Positions 1 through 13,800 of a stretch of DNA of 64,000 nt are shown here, one piece after another. Each line of letters starts with the position of its first letter. Position 1 is the stretch's first letter. The position numbers and the translations under genes were made by a program. Below the pieces are notes generated by a model. That model did not search any database. It had not been told where the DNA came from and saw nothing but the letters and a program-made list of their open reading frames with translations. Where the stretch lies: contig CAKAKS010000034.1 of the NCBI GenBank assembly GCA_916700875.1, positions 11,800,195-11,864,194 of the forward strand, written 5' to 3'. Origin of the DNA: Sebastes aleutianus. Its lineage: Eukaryota; Chordata; Actinopteri; Perciformes; Sebastidae.

Positions 1-1810
1 CTGTCTTGATAGATTAGATTAGATTGCAAGAAACCATTACCATAATGTTTCTTTGGATTTGTTTCCTGTCACATCTCTCTTATGGGGGGAATGAGCAAAA
101 CGGAGAATGGGTCAGAATGGTTGCTTTACAAATTTGTCTATAGACACAAGCCTCTGAGACTAGATTTTAATGATATTTCATTAAGGTCATTTTCACTGTG
201 GGGGGTCAACGTGGGAACTCAGGGGCTGCGGATGCGACTAATGATGATACAGGTCAACACTAGCCGAGTAGGTAATCAAGTGTGTTAAAACGCTGCTGCG
301 AGGCTCGGTTGCTGAGGACGGCTGTTTCCCTTTGTGATATTGAAAGAATGTAACCGTGTGTGTGTGCGCGTAAGTGTGTCTGTGTGTGCGCAGAGTTCAA
401 AGTCACCCCGTCCCTGAGACTGAGAGGCTGGCACCACGCTCGTGCAGACATGTTCTCCGTCACACACATGTTCCTATTCCAGGATGTGTGGGGGGCTAAA
501 TCTTTCTCATTCTCCTCCAATATTACCGCCCATCAATATTTGATTACTCCTGGACCCAATCAAAAGATTAATTTGTAGAACGGGGGACCTGCTCAGTGGC
601 ACGTATGACTTTGCGTGAATGTATCTGCATTATGTATGAACACTCCCCCCCCCCTCCCACCTCTCTGATGCACACACACACACACCTTACTGTTCAGGTC
701 TGCCCACAGCACCTAGTGACACACTAACCAACTTGAGTGTAATCAAACCGTCAGCATATTTCATTAAGGTAGAGGAAAGCACTGTGTCAGACGTCCTCTC
801 TCGCTGATAACATGCTTATCTCAAGGATATTGCTCTGTGGCGCAGACGGGACAGAAAAAAAAAATATTGTCACATGTGCCAGTCACTGTACATGATTGGA
901 TCCTTAGAGTCCCGGGCAGACTATACATCTGGTTTCTGCACATTATAATGGGATTCATGTGACAGCTGCACATGAATTTGTCGATTACAGATGTAACCGT
1001 CGCAGAAGTCTCAATTGTTGTTGCATGGGCTGCAAGCAACAATGAATTTTGCTGTCAGAAGGGAATCAGGAAGGAAAGATTATGCAGTAGTTGCGTTCTA
1101 AATAGCCTGCAGAAAACATACAAGTCTAAAACTATCTCTATACTATGATTGCCTGTGTGTGCGAGTGTGTATATGTACTATATGTTTGCTTGTGCACATG
1201 TGAGAGACAAGGCTTGATTTATGTCTCGTCCTCATTTAAGTTAAGTGGCTTTTTAGGGGACATCGTCAGCAGACATCTATGCTATTGATTGTGCCTTTGC
1301 TAAATGGGCTTTATCGCTGCAGCCACCACAAACAATGTCCTTGCTTATATGTAGGTAAATCAGTGCATTTGAAGTAAGGTTGTGAGTATTGTAGCAGCAT
1401 ATTGCACGCTTAAACTGTGGTCAGAAATGAATAAAGCCTTCTTATAGATCATGGCAGGGATACATGTCATCGTATAGGAAGAACCACTGCCCTTCTATCT
1501 TCTAAAGGGCATTTTTGAGAGCAGGATTTTCTGTCCACTCTTAGAGGAGTCCAGCTAGTGAAAATGTCATTTTTAAATGTCAAATGCCTTCTCTTACTAC
1601 ATCAGTGTAAGGTATGATGTGGGGCGACTGCGTTCGGACACATTAGACAGACTAGTAATAATATCAAAGTTAATTAGAGTCGACCATCCAGCTCTGCAAA
1701 AACCCAATCAACTCTCAAAACAATAGACAATGAGAAGATTGTGCTTTAATCCCCTCTTTTGTTTATTATTGCATGTGACTGATAGTGACGCTCTGGGCTC
1801 TGATTTACAG
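1..1810 (+). other. intron or upstream sequence before first visible syne1 exon
   Basis: This is AT-rich noncoding sequence that ends in a splice acceptor (ttacag) at 1810. I looked for the expected initiator exon, which in mammals encodes roughly 22 residues and ends in a split Asp codon, and did not recognise it. There is a short C run near 647 and CA dinucleotides near 670. Nothing else is supported. Confidence 0.6.
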
Positions 1811-1872
1811 ATGAGCAGGAGGCTGTGCAGAAAAGGACATTCACAAAGTGGATCAATTCCCACTTGGCAAAG
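1811..1872 (+). CDS. syne1: syne1 exon 1 of window (start of CH1)
   Basis: The exon begins with the last two bases of an Asp codon and reads EQEAVQKRTFTKWINSHLAK, the first helix of CH1. The acceptor is ttacag and the donor is AAG|gtaaga; it ends in phase 0. The following intron (1873-7825) is the longest in the window and holds several transposon relics listed separately. Confidence 0.95.
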
Positions 1873-4800
1873 GTAAGAGAGTCTGGTTGATTCCCACTAC
1901 TACTGCTGCCAGCATTGTGTGTCTCTTTACACAAACACCGGTGCTGCTGAGTGTGGATTTAGAACTTCTCATTGCTTTTCCACTTCCAATCACTTTGCTC
2001 TACTATACTCCATCCACTGTGCTTTCTGTGACTTTTGCTCCATTTCCAAAACACACTGTGGAGCTGGTCATGGGACCGACCGTGCCAGCTAAGACCACAC
2101 ACACAGTCATTCTAACTTGCATGCCTTTCATATTCATTTTTATTCCTCCAATCTCATATAGCTTGTAGCAAGGATTTACTCTCACTCTAATTATCACTTC
2201 ACATTACCCCATCTAATACACTGTATATCTTTTTTCCTGCAAGCAGCTGTCAATAATTTAAGTCTTAGTAACCTGTAAGCTCTCTATCTCAATATGGGCC
2301 AATTTAGATTGTTCAGGATAAGAGATTTTAGTTAAAAACTGCCCTTCATTTGCCTCCTCAATGAGCGTGGACACCACTATATCTGTCAGTTACACTAAAC
2401 AATTACACTTGATGCAGCTGCATGCCGAGGGGCCAGCGTACGCGTGTAATTATTGTATTATACTGCATTAGGCTCCTCAATTTAACCCATTACTGCTTGA
2501 ATAGTGTGTCAGGAACGGGTGGACAAGGCAAATATGGCACAGTGCAACACAATTAAGTGTTATTTCAATCTGCACCGCTGCTTTCAAGGTTTCCTATTTG
2601 ATTACGACAGCTGTGGAGGCCTTGAACCGCGGTGACGTGGAGCAGAAAATTCATTTGAAAAGCACTCCGGAGGGAATAAACCTTGACGTAAATATTAAAT
2701 ATCATGTCTCATGACCATGCCAGCAGAAAATTACACACAACCCAATACTTAAAATGCCTTGAATTTTTGATAACGTTTAGGTAAGCACATAGTTTATTTA
2801 TTAAGTCATTTTGATGCAATAGAGTAGAGCCACAGTCCTTTTGCTCTTTCATGGTCGCTGAAAATGTTTGGGTTTGTGCGATTAGGGAAAGACGATGAGG
2901 ATTCAGAGGGATACCAGGGAGAGGGATCCCTAAAATGTCTCGATTTAAAAAGTGTAAAGGAATAGTTCGACATTTTGGGAAATGCACTTATTCGGGAGGT
3001 TATGTGCTGTTTCTTGGTTGGGAGCGGCAACTTCTGGGAGTCTCCTTTGATTGCATGACAGCTGCTCCAAGCCGAAAAAATAGTCCGTCACTAAAGTCCC
3101 CTTAAAACCACAGCACGTAAAATTTTCACTTACGTTTTTGTACTGATGAAACAAACTTACAACCTGCTAATTAGGGAGCTTTAGAAGTGCTGGCAGGTGG
3201 ATTTTGTTACCTTCAGACTGAGACTCCCCCCTGATTCTAGTGTTTATGCTAATCTAATCTAACCCTCTGCTTGTTCCAGCTTCGTATTTTTACAATACAG
3301 ACTGAGATGTGAGAGTGGCATCGATCTTCTCATCTAACTCTCAGCAAGAAAGCAAAACTTCATACTACCCGAATGTCTAATTATTCTTTTAAATTAAAGT
3401 GCAATAACACAGTGTCTGGTGGAACAATTGTCCTGAAACTGACTACAATAAACTGGTTTGACAAGGAGCCGGGAAATTTCATTTGAATTCCATTTAAATT
3501 ATCTTTAATTAACCGATTCATCTAATCAATAGATTAGCGATACTATCACACGGGTCCATCAGAGGAGATAACAGTATTTGTTCCCCACGCTTCTCTCTCC
3601 GCCTTGTTGATCAAATTAGTTGCTCTCCTCCTCGACCATCATGAAACTGCTTACCCTTTCACCTGATGCCTGACGTTGCCATAGTGATACTGATTGGCCT
3701 ATATTTGTCTTCAAAAATGTCTCGGTCGTCATGGCAGCTTGGTAAATGTTCGGAGAGCTTTGTGATGAGTAGGGGGTAAAAGTCAATTCGGCAGGTGCGG
3801 AGGATCTAGTGTAATAAGGAGGTGCATTTCTTTAAGATGTTATTCAAACTAGTTGGGATGAAATGGCATCTTGTCTCATGTGTAAATACTCTAAAGAGAC
3901 AAAAAATGTGTGAGAGAGACAGACAGGAGGATAGAGAGGGGGAAGAAGCTTTAACAGTTGGTTTAGCTTTGCTCTCAGAAGGATATATCATGCCCTTGGC
4001 TATGCAGATGATTAGGCCACTCCAGTTATCACAGGTCTTTAATTCAGCGCCTAAAGGTATGTGATTAATCGTTGGGTGAGTTGAGACATGGCACGAGGGC
4101 TTCCTTTCACTATCACTCCCCTCCCCTCCCCCTTACTTTTCCACTCCACAGGTATAACAAAAGAAGTCTTATGAGCTCTGACAAAGAGTTTCTATGAGAG
4201 GACGTATTGGAGCTGGTAATTTATACAGAAGATTAATGACTCTCATTACTCGGGAGTAGTTCACCAGATTAAGACACCAGTTATAGACCAAAGGTATAAA
4301 CTGTAAGAGAGCAGCAGGGTACTACTTTTTGCATGTTGTTTCTTTCATTTAAATAGAGGGTGATGCTGTTAGACCTGTCATTCTCAAAGCGGGGTCTGTG
4401 GTACTCTGTCAGGGGGTCTGCGGAATAATTTGCTATAAATTATAAAATTGTGCTGTATCATTTAAAAAGTGCCTATCTACAGATCGGGACCATTTGCTCC
4501 AATAAAACAAGCAGATTGTGTCCATTATTCCCACCCACGTTAGCTTTAGGCCATTAGAAACTCTGATATGATTGTGACACATCACGTCAATCTGTCATGA
4601 ATCAGTCACTTCACCCAGGGCGCAACGAACCATTCCTGTTGCTGCTTAGCTTAGTTTATTAGCCAGCTAGCTAGCTGACGAGCATGGAGAAATATTTGAG
4701 TCAGTCCATATTTTCAAGTGACGCTAAACTCAAACTAGCTAAATTGAGAAAACATGACGACATTTATATTGAGCGACAGCAATGGGAGACCAAAATGTGT

Positions 4801-7800
4801 CATGTATCTTCAGGTGCTGGCGAACGAAGCCATGAGTTTTAGAATACAAATAGTTACAATGTTATCTAAGAGTACAAATGGTAGTGAGCATTTTGCTTAA
4901 TAATTACGATTATGAGGGGATCCTTGGAAAATGTCTCCCCTTTAAGGGGTCCCTAGCCCCAAATAGTTTGAGAACCCCTGATTTAGATCCTGCAAATACA
5001 TATATACAGTAGTGTATTAGAGGATATTGCTTGAATTTTCCTCAGAATTTTTGTTCTCATGTAAGTATCAGGCTTGCTGTTGCACCCCGTACTGCAGTGG
5101 AGTGACAAGGGGGGAGAATTCAGTGAGCGGGCCCCAAGTTTCCATTTTGACAAATCCTTTCTGAGAAGGTTAAAGCTTAATTACCAAGTGACCGGTGTGA
5201 GCGGCTGAGGTCTCATCGTCGCTCAGCCGTTTTCCAGGCAAACCGTTTTAGTGCAGTAATCAGTGAACCAAGTGTTCTTAGAGATTACAGCCGCAGTAAA
5301 GCGAAGCTCTCCACTCCTCTTTTGGTGTTTACTTCCCTGCTCCCCCTTTTCTCTTTAATGGAGGAAGAGGGGGATTGAGTGGATGACATACTCCATGCAC
5401 ACTAAATTCAAACCCGGCACATCATGGTGCATGGTATCTGCCTCAGCCAACTTAGCTGCAAGGATGTTTTCCATATTTTTTCCATTTCCAACTTGACAAT
5501 TATGCTTGTGGCCTCTTAGTTTTCTTTAATGTGCAAAATTTGGTACAGACATTCGTGGTGCTCTGACGATAAATCCTAATGACTTTAAAGATACCCTGAC
5601 GTTTCTTCTAGCATCACCGTGGTTATGGATGATATTTCTCCACACAATTGTTGTGTGAAATTTGGTACAGACATTCATGTTCCCATCATGATGAATTGTA
5701 AAAGCTTTGGCAATTCTCTGACTTTTCATCGAGCGCCACCAGCAGATCCGAATTTCAATTTGCCCAACCTTCTGGTTTTTAGTCTCTCGTAATTTCCTGC
5801 AAAACTAGTAACATTCCCATCAGCCTCAGCTGTACTTTGTGTTTAGTGTTAATTAGCAAATGTCAGCATGCTGACATACTAAACTAAGATGCTGAACCAT
5901 AGACTGCATATAAAAAGTGGTCGTAGTCACCGTGACGTCACCTATTGGTTCGTGGACTACAGTCTTGAAGCCTCGAGTTCGGCATTTTTGCCACCGCCAC
6001 CTTGGTTTTTGCAACCAGAACTGACACGAGAGGGTGGAGCTAAATACAACCGAACGCTGAATAAGACATTTTCAGGTGACCAAAAACGTTAGAATTTACT
6101 GTCATGAACTGAAAACACACTGTGAAAGGGTTAAAAGACAAAAATACAGACAACTCCCAGACCAGACAACTAAAGCATGCCCTGCTTTATGGTCTATTTG
6201 ACTCTAAATGGGACCATAATTTACCAAATGAACATCATGCTGTATTGAAAAACACTTGAAACTAGTGATTGAGACCATAAACTCAATTGTTCCTTCAAAC
6301 TGGATGTATTGCAATTCAAAATGAAACCCTTCAATCCTCTCTTTGTTTCTGCCCCTCCCTCTGTCTTTCATGCTGTGGATCTTTTGGAATCCACTGAGTC
6401 AAGTGTACCAGGGGAATAACATGAGAGCACAGACAGACGCACGTCCTGAAACTACTCTTCTCACAATCAATTATGGCCCAGACACTCATATGTAATTAGC
6501 TCATTAAGACCTTGATTCATTTTTTTAGCTCATGTGGCTAAGCAGAGGAAATGGATATTACTTTCCTATTTTGTAATTAGTCAGAAATATCCTCATTAGC
6601 TTTGGGATTATAATGAACAAATAGGTAAATTTAACTTCAATTAGCTCATGGTATAATCTATCCCTTTGAAGGGGTATTTGTAAGTGTTTCTTCTGTCACT
6701 TTATGATAGGGGCACAAGTGCTGTCTGGATATTCTAATACCCAAAACCATGAAATGACATTAGAAGAGGAATTAGCGAGAAGAGCTACTGTATTTGCTAA
6801 TTAATTTTGAAAGACGTGAGGTTGGTGTCCCTTCTCTCTTTGCCTTCTATCATTTTCCTCGCTGCCACTCTTTCTACTCAATTATACCCCTCTTGCGTAT
6901 CCACGACGTTGGGGGTCGTATATTTCTCTCTCTCGCCACACACACACTCCACTTGCACACACTCGTTGCATACATCTCTGCTTCCGCCGTTTTCCCTCTT
7001 TCTCCTTCACTCCCTTCGTCGCTAATCTCCCTGTGAATGGCTCACTCGTCTGAATCCCCCCCCCCCGCCACCCCTCTCTAAACCTCCCCTCAGCCCCAGC
7101 ATGTGACTGTGCTTTAAGAGAAATCCTTGATGTGGCGCCGGCAAGAAACAGAGATATGTGGATTTCCCCGAGTCTACAAGTCTGTGTCAGGTCAGGGAGG
7201 AAGTCAATGAGAAGGATAGAGTTTGAAATCATCAGCATATTTTAGGATTTGAGGACCCCATTCAGAGCCTGCTGAGCCTCTGCTTATGGCTGACTCGAGC
7301 TGTCAGTAAGACTTGGCACAGCCAAACTCTTTTGGGGCTTGAAGTACATTTTTTTTTACGAGGATTTCCTTTATCCATGTTTCACAAGTTGAAATTAACG
7401 TCTTACAGTGTAATATATTTATTGTATTTTGGTTTATTTATGCGCTGTGCCACTTAGAGTAGGATAATGTTGAGAAAATAAACCTCTTGCCTCATGGTTT
7501 CATGTATATTGCAAAAGCTATTAAGGCTTAAATCCCAAGTTTTAGCATTCCAAGACAACTGAGAAACCTTTGTATGAGTTTATGGCATGCAACGTTTACG
7601 TAAACAGTGAATTTATGTAACAAATTATGCTCGGACACTTATTTACAAATGTCTCTTGCACACCATAAAAATTGTTCCTCGTAAAATTTTGACTTATTTT
7701 ACTTTTTACGCTCATTCAGTTTTCAATGTCAAAAGCTAAATCTTTCTATTCCCCCATGCATTGCATCATTCTATGTCTGCATATTGTTTGAAAATACTTT

Positions 7801-10800
7801 TTTACATGATTGTTTTCTCATGTAGCGTGTCCCGCCTCTGGTGGTGACAGACCTGTTTGAGGACATCAAGGATGGTGTGATGCTGCTGGCCCTGCTGGAA
7901 GTCCTCTCTGGACAAAAACTGGTGAGTCTCACGGTCATTTCTGCAGCATGTGATTTGGCCACCGACTTCAAACACTTCATATCCTCTGATCTTTCTGGAT
8001 TAAATTTGAACTTGATCTGACGTAACAAGGAACAGGTTGCTGAAATAACAAAGAGATTCAGTTGTTTTTGTTGTTTATTTTTGCTTGTTTTTCTTTATAT
8101 AATAACAGTCAGTGCTGCTGCTATAAGTGTTTTTAACAAATCTCAAAAGATCTACAGACTTAATGCAGTGCATGTGAACTGAGCCACGATTGCATGGAAA
8201 TGCTCATTGATCGGCTTTTATTAGGATGTTTGAATTGAATAGAAAAGCCCAGATTAACAAGGACAGATCAGAATTCACAACACAGACAAAGACATTCACA
8301 CACACACACAGTTTGAGGATTTTACTTGGCCAATATTGCCTTAGGTCTAAGCCGTCTATGTCCTATTGATCCGGCTGTTGATAGTCAAACACGGCTCTGA
8401 TTGGACCTCCTTCTCATTTTAATCGCAAACACAAATACAGTTATACAGAATAATTCCCATACTTGTGCTGTATAACTTGTCTGCTTTTCAATTGCACTGT
8501 TTTATTTTTCTCCACACTGTCTATTTCTCTCCCTCTTATTTACTGGTTTCCACTTCCATTGTTCTCCTTTTTCCTTCCAGCCATGTGAGCCGGGCAAGAA
8601 GTTAAAGAGGATCCACTGGGTCACCAACGTTGGTACAGCTCTAAACTTCCTTGAGGGTAGGAAGGTAAGAGTTCAGGGTCTTCTTTTTATGTTTTTTTTT
8701 TCTTCTCTGTGTTACCCCTCCCGCTGCTCTCCCTGCTCAGCTGCTGCCCCGTGGGTGTAAAACATTGAATCCTGACCTTGTGTGACCTGTTTCCCCCTCG
8801 TCTCCGCCTCTTACTCTCTCTACCTTCCCACATCCCTCATTTATCCCCAAACCAAAATGCTCTGTTTTCACGTCCCTGCAAAGATTTTGTTGAGTAAATA
8901 AATGAAAAAGAAGATCTGATAATATTCATACACAGGCTTTGATACATTTTTGCTGAATTTTTCCACATTTTCTCTTAAGAATTGACATTCATTTATTTGT
9001 CTGGCTGCCTTAAAACAAATCAAAATGTTTATAAAAATGTAATTATTGGACTATGATATATTAATACTCTCCAGTTTTCTTTCCCTTTCCCAGCTTCATT
9101 GACAGAATTACATCCAAAAATGCTTTAATGTGGTTTTGGATGTAATCATCTAACTGCATCAACTGGCCCTCCGTGAGATTAGTAAAACATTCTCAAAGCA
9201 TCACCCATCTCGTCCCTGGATATACATAAATAAAGCCATAAGTATGAGCTGGTGTCTGCAGGGACATTGATTTGTCTTCCTCAAGTGTGACAGGGTTAAA
9301 ACCGTAAATCCCACACCAGTAATCTGCAGTCTGGAGATGAGACGTCAGTGGGCACTCTGCTGTATATGTCTATGTGTGTGAGTTTGTGACTGCGTAAATC
9401 TATGAGTGTAGAAAATGAAATGTAAATATGCTCTGTGTGAAAATCCGATGTATGTCTAGACCATATTTACATTTAGCTTTAGAGGCCCAATCGCTTTAAT
9501 GCCTGATGAATGTTCCTCTCTTGTGTCTGTCATAGAAAACGTTGCATTATGATATTTACCATTTCATTAATCATATTTGTAAAGTGTTGAAACCCTAATA
9601 TATGTATTTAACTGGGAGTTTCAAACCCATGGCTATAATATCTACAAGGTCTGAAACTAACAAGTATTATTTCATTATTGATGAATCTGTTGATTTGTTT
9701 TGTCTTTTTGATTAATCTATTAAACCTTAAAATGTCAGAAAACAGTCAAAAATCCCCACCATTATCTCCTAGAGCCCAATGTGACGTCTTCCAATCGCTT
9801 GTTTTGTCTGACTAATGCCCTTAAACCTAAAGATATTCACTTTATATTGATATAAAACAAAGAAAAGCAGCAATTCTGCACTTTTGAGAAGCTCGAAACA
9901 GCAAATGTTTATATGCTTTATAAATGACTTAAACAATTAATTATCAAACCTGTTTGCTAATAATGTCAACTACACTGTTTACCTGCACACTGTTGGTTCC
10001 AATGCAGCTTCTACTGTATGGTTACCTGTGTTTTTTTATGCTGGTGTGTGCGTTCATAACACAAAACACTTCCATTAACCATTCCAGCTTCACTCCGCTG
10101 TGTTGAGTTGCCGGGATGACCTGCTGTGTTTTCTAATATGAAATCGTGTATTGCATGTATTCTTATCAGCCACTATCCCACGCTGCCCTCGCCTGGCCCC
10201 AATCTCTTCTTCCATGCTTGTTCACATAGACGGAGTGGCTTGTATTACCATATGATGACCTGTAGTGCTGCAGAGCCACAGTAATATAACCCTCTGTGTG
10301 ATCATATAGAATACTTCATCATATCAGTAGATACAGCCCTCTCTTTTTCCCTTCTCTTGCACCTCTCTCTCCCTGTATCACACTCTCTCTCTGTCCATCT
10401 CTGCTGGATATAATCCCTGTTGCCTGTGTAGCGGTGATAGATCTCTCCTCTCAGCCAACCACTCAAGTTATCTCACCTCAGAGATGCTGCAGTATGTGCT
10501 ATCACACAGTCAATGAGGCGTCCTCCGTCAAACGCATCTAAATGCTCTCTTTCTCTCTCTTCTTATCTGCCCTCCAGTCCGCCTACAGAGGATCTCCGGT
10601 CAGTATTCATAACCTGACTGCACTGGTTTGTTCAGGGCATGGAATAGATAGGGTCAGGATTACCTGCATCCAGTAGTGCTGAGGATTATGTTCATACTGT
10701 ATATTGTTCATTTTGTGTAAACATATGTACGAGTCAGAGTGACCAGATTGAGGGAAATTGTGTGTTCTAATCTATATGTTTGAGATTATAGTGAGATGTA

Positions 10801-13800
10801 AGCGTATAACCTGGAATTAATTGCAATCTGAAATTATTATGAGATATTGAAATATTGTATATTGTGTTTTGACACAGATCAAGCTTGTGAACATCAACTC
10901 CACAGACATTGTTGATGGACGACCGTCAATTGTATTGGGGTTGATGTGGACCATCATCCTCTATTTCCAGGTAACACTGACTTTAGTTAAAGGACCAGCG
11001 TGTAGCATTTCAGGGGATCTATCAGCAGAAATGGAATATAATATTCATAACTATGTTTTCATTAGTGTATAATCACCTGAAACTAAGAATTGTGTTTTCG
11101 TTAGCTTAGAATGAGCCCTTCATATCTACATAGGGAGCGGGTCCTCTTCCACGGAGTCCGCCATGTTGCTCCGCCATGTTTCTACAGTAGCCCAGAACAG
11201 ACAAACCAAACACTGCCTCTAGAGAGAGCCTCTCACGTTTTTACGTTACCTGAAGTCCACCGTAGTTCTCCGACACGCTTGTGAAACTGTGGTAACGTGA
11301 GCTGCAGAATGCAAAACCGTGGTACCGCCAGCTGCCGTCTGATTTGCTCCTAAAGTAGTGTTATTATGGTAAGGATGGCCTCTGAGCAAGGCGAACGCTG
11401 TTACCACGGTTTTGCAATTGGCGGCTCACGTTACCGCAGTCTTGGAAAGGGAGGAGTGAGCGGAGGGGTACTCAGTTGGTTGCAATCTGCAACCATACCA
11501 CTAGATGCCGCCAAATCCTACACATTGTACTGTACCTTTAAATTACATACGTGCTATTGATCAGATTAGCAAATGCTATGTACATAATTCAGGATATTAC
11601 ATAATACATAGTACATAATACAGGATATTTTAAATTTAAATAATAAGCCAAAACAAGGAGTAGAAAGTTAGTGATAACTAAGTTTCATGGTGTGAATGTT
11701 CTAGTCAGTGATGTCATCAAATCACCACTAACAGCTCACTGCTACTTCAAATTGAAAACTACATGGCTGCCAATATACAATCAGCATGATCCTTCATATT
11801 AATGGCAGTATTACACCCATAAGAAATATGTGAAAGCCTAAATCAGTTCTGTGTTGTAAACCGTCAGTACTTATTAGGATTGCAGGATGTTTGTAATATA
11901 TCTTTTTCCAGCTAGCAAAAAGCTAATCAAATTGAACTATAGAGAAATTTAAGATGGGAAAATCAATCTTGAGAAGCATCCCCACTGAAAACGAGCAGTT
12001 GGTACCTCAGGCATTTCAGACATGCACAGATCAACAAGAACTTAATCACAACACTACGGTCTCTTAGCAACATCAGCACACAGACGTCTGCTATTCCAGC
12101 AAACACACGGATATTAAATAAAGGAAATGTACAACAGTGGAAAATGTACTTATTCACTTACTGATATTTTGATGTATTTCATTTCACACTGATGTTTATG
12201 GATTTTCTGAGTTGTGAGCAGTTTGCTGGCAGGTGAGAGGAGAAACTGAGAAGTAGATTATGAGTGCATGCATAGCAATAAATCTTCAACAGCTGACCAG
12301 CTGGCTTGGCTGAAGTCTAATAATCTATTTTGTGATTGTTGTCCCAAGTCACACACCTATTTTCATTTTGTTTCCACGCATGGATGATATCATCAAGGCT
12401 CTGGGTTGTTAAATATGTCATCATTTGTCAACTAAATTGATATTTTGTACAGTCACAGTTACAGAATATATACAGTATTTCTGGATGATGTGTAACATTT
12501 ACCATTCAATATTATATGGATCAACAAAAACCTCAATAAAAATATAAAATGTACTCTATCATTAAGTTGCCCTTGAACAAGAATTCAGCTCCCAAGTGCT
12601 CCAGTGTTTAAACGTGTAGGTATGACGGCCTGATTTCTTTTCTGGTTTCCTGTTCTTTCCAGATTGAGGAGCTGACTAGTAGCCTACCAGCACTTCAGGC
12701 CTTGTCCAGCAGCACTTCTTCACTTGACAGCTCCACCAGCAGCACTGAGGCCACCAGTCCACCTGTCAAAAGAAAACCCCTCCCACCTCTGCAGGGTGGA
12801 GTCAGAAAGGCCCTACTAAGATGGGTCCAGCAGACAGCCACCAAGTATGGAGCCTCCCTTTCAAATTGTTTTGCTCTTTTAAACAAAATATGTAAATTGC
12901 ACCACAATATTATTGGTGAAACTTGTGCTGCTTCCATTTGTTTGATGTTGTGATGCTCTCTTCTTTGTAGACGTCTGGGCCTTGAGGTGAAGGACTTTGG
13001 CCCCAGTTGGCGCACAGGGTTAGCATTCTTTGCGGTTATCAATGCCCTTCGGCCCAATCTAGTTGACATGGAGCGTGTATGGAGGAGGCCCAACCGTGAC
13101 AATCTGCAGGAAGCCTTCTCATTGGCTGAGACAGAGCTGGGCGTTCCACAACTTCTCGACCCAGAGGGTAAATTACATTTTCTATCGCATTTCTTAGTGA
13201 CTTTGTCATTAAAGGGATAGTTTGGGTGTTTGAAGTGGGGTTGTATGAGGTACTTCTCCATAGTCAGTGTATTACCTGCAGCAGATGGCGATCAGCACGC
13301 CCCCAGTTTGGGGAAACAGACAGGAGTACCAGCACAGGAGCAAAGCAATGTACTGCTGTGGACGGGGCCGGCAGAAAAAAAAGGCCTAAAAAAATCCACA
13401 TCAGTTTAAGTGTACGCTGTATTTAGATTATTTTCACAGGTTTACCTTGCTGTCAGACAGCCCTTTCCGACGGGGAACTGAAGCTGCTGTATCCATACTG
13501 TATATGCTCTCACCAAAGCCACCAGACTCCATAGAAAAAAACTGTAATTTTACTTTGCAGAACACAGGGGTTGCTGGTCTACCGCTGTCTCAATCGGTTA
13601 GTTAGTGTTATTGTGTGACTTCGGTTAGTTCGGATTCACCAAAGTCACACAATAACACTTACTAACCAAAAATTGCTGGGTTTTTTTTTCAATGGAGACT
13701 GGTGGCTTTGGCGAGAGCATAGATAACGGCTCTATTTCCCAGTGTATAGCAGTCTCACGGCAAGGTAAAGCAGTGAAAATATTGTAAATATAGCGTACAC

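Noticed and set aside
12695..13261. 188-residue open frame on the minus strand
   Set aside because: It is the antisense of the CH2 exons plus intron and repeat sequence; its coding-strand counterpart has clear homology and splice sites.
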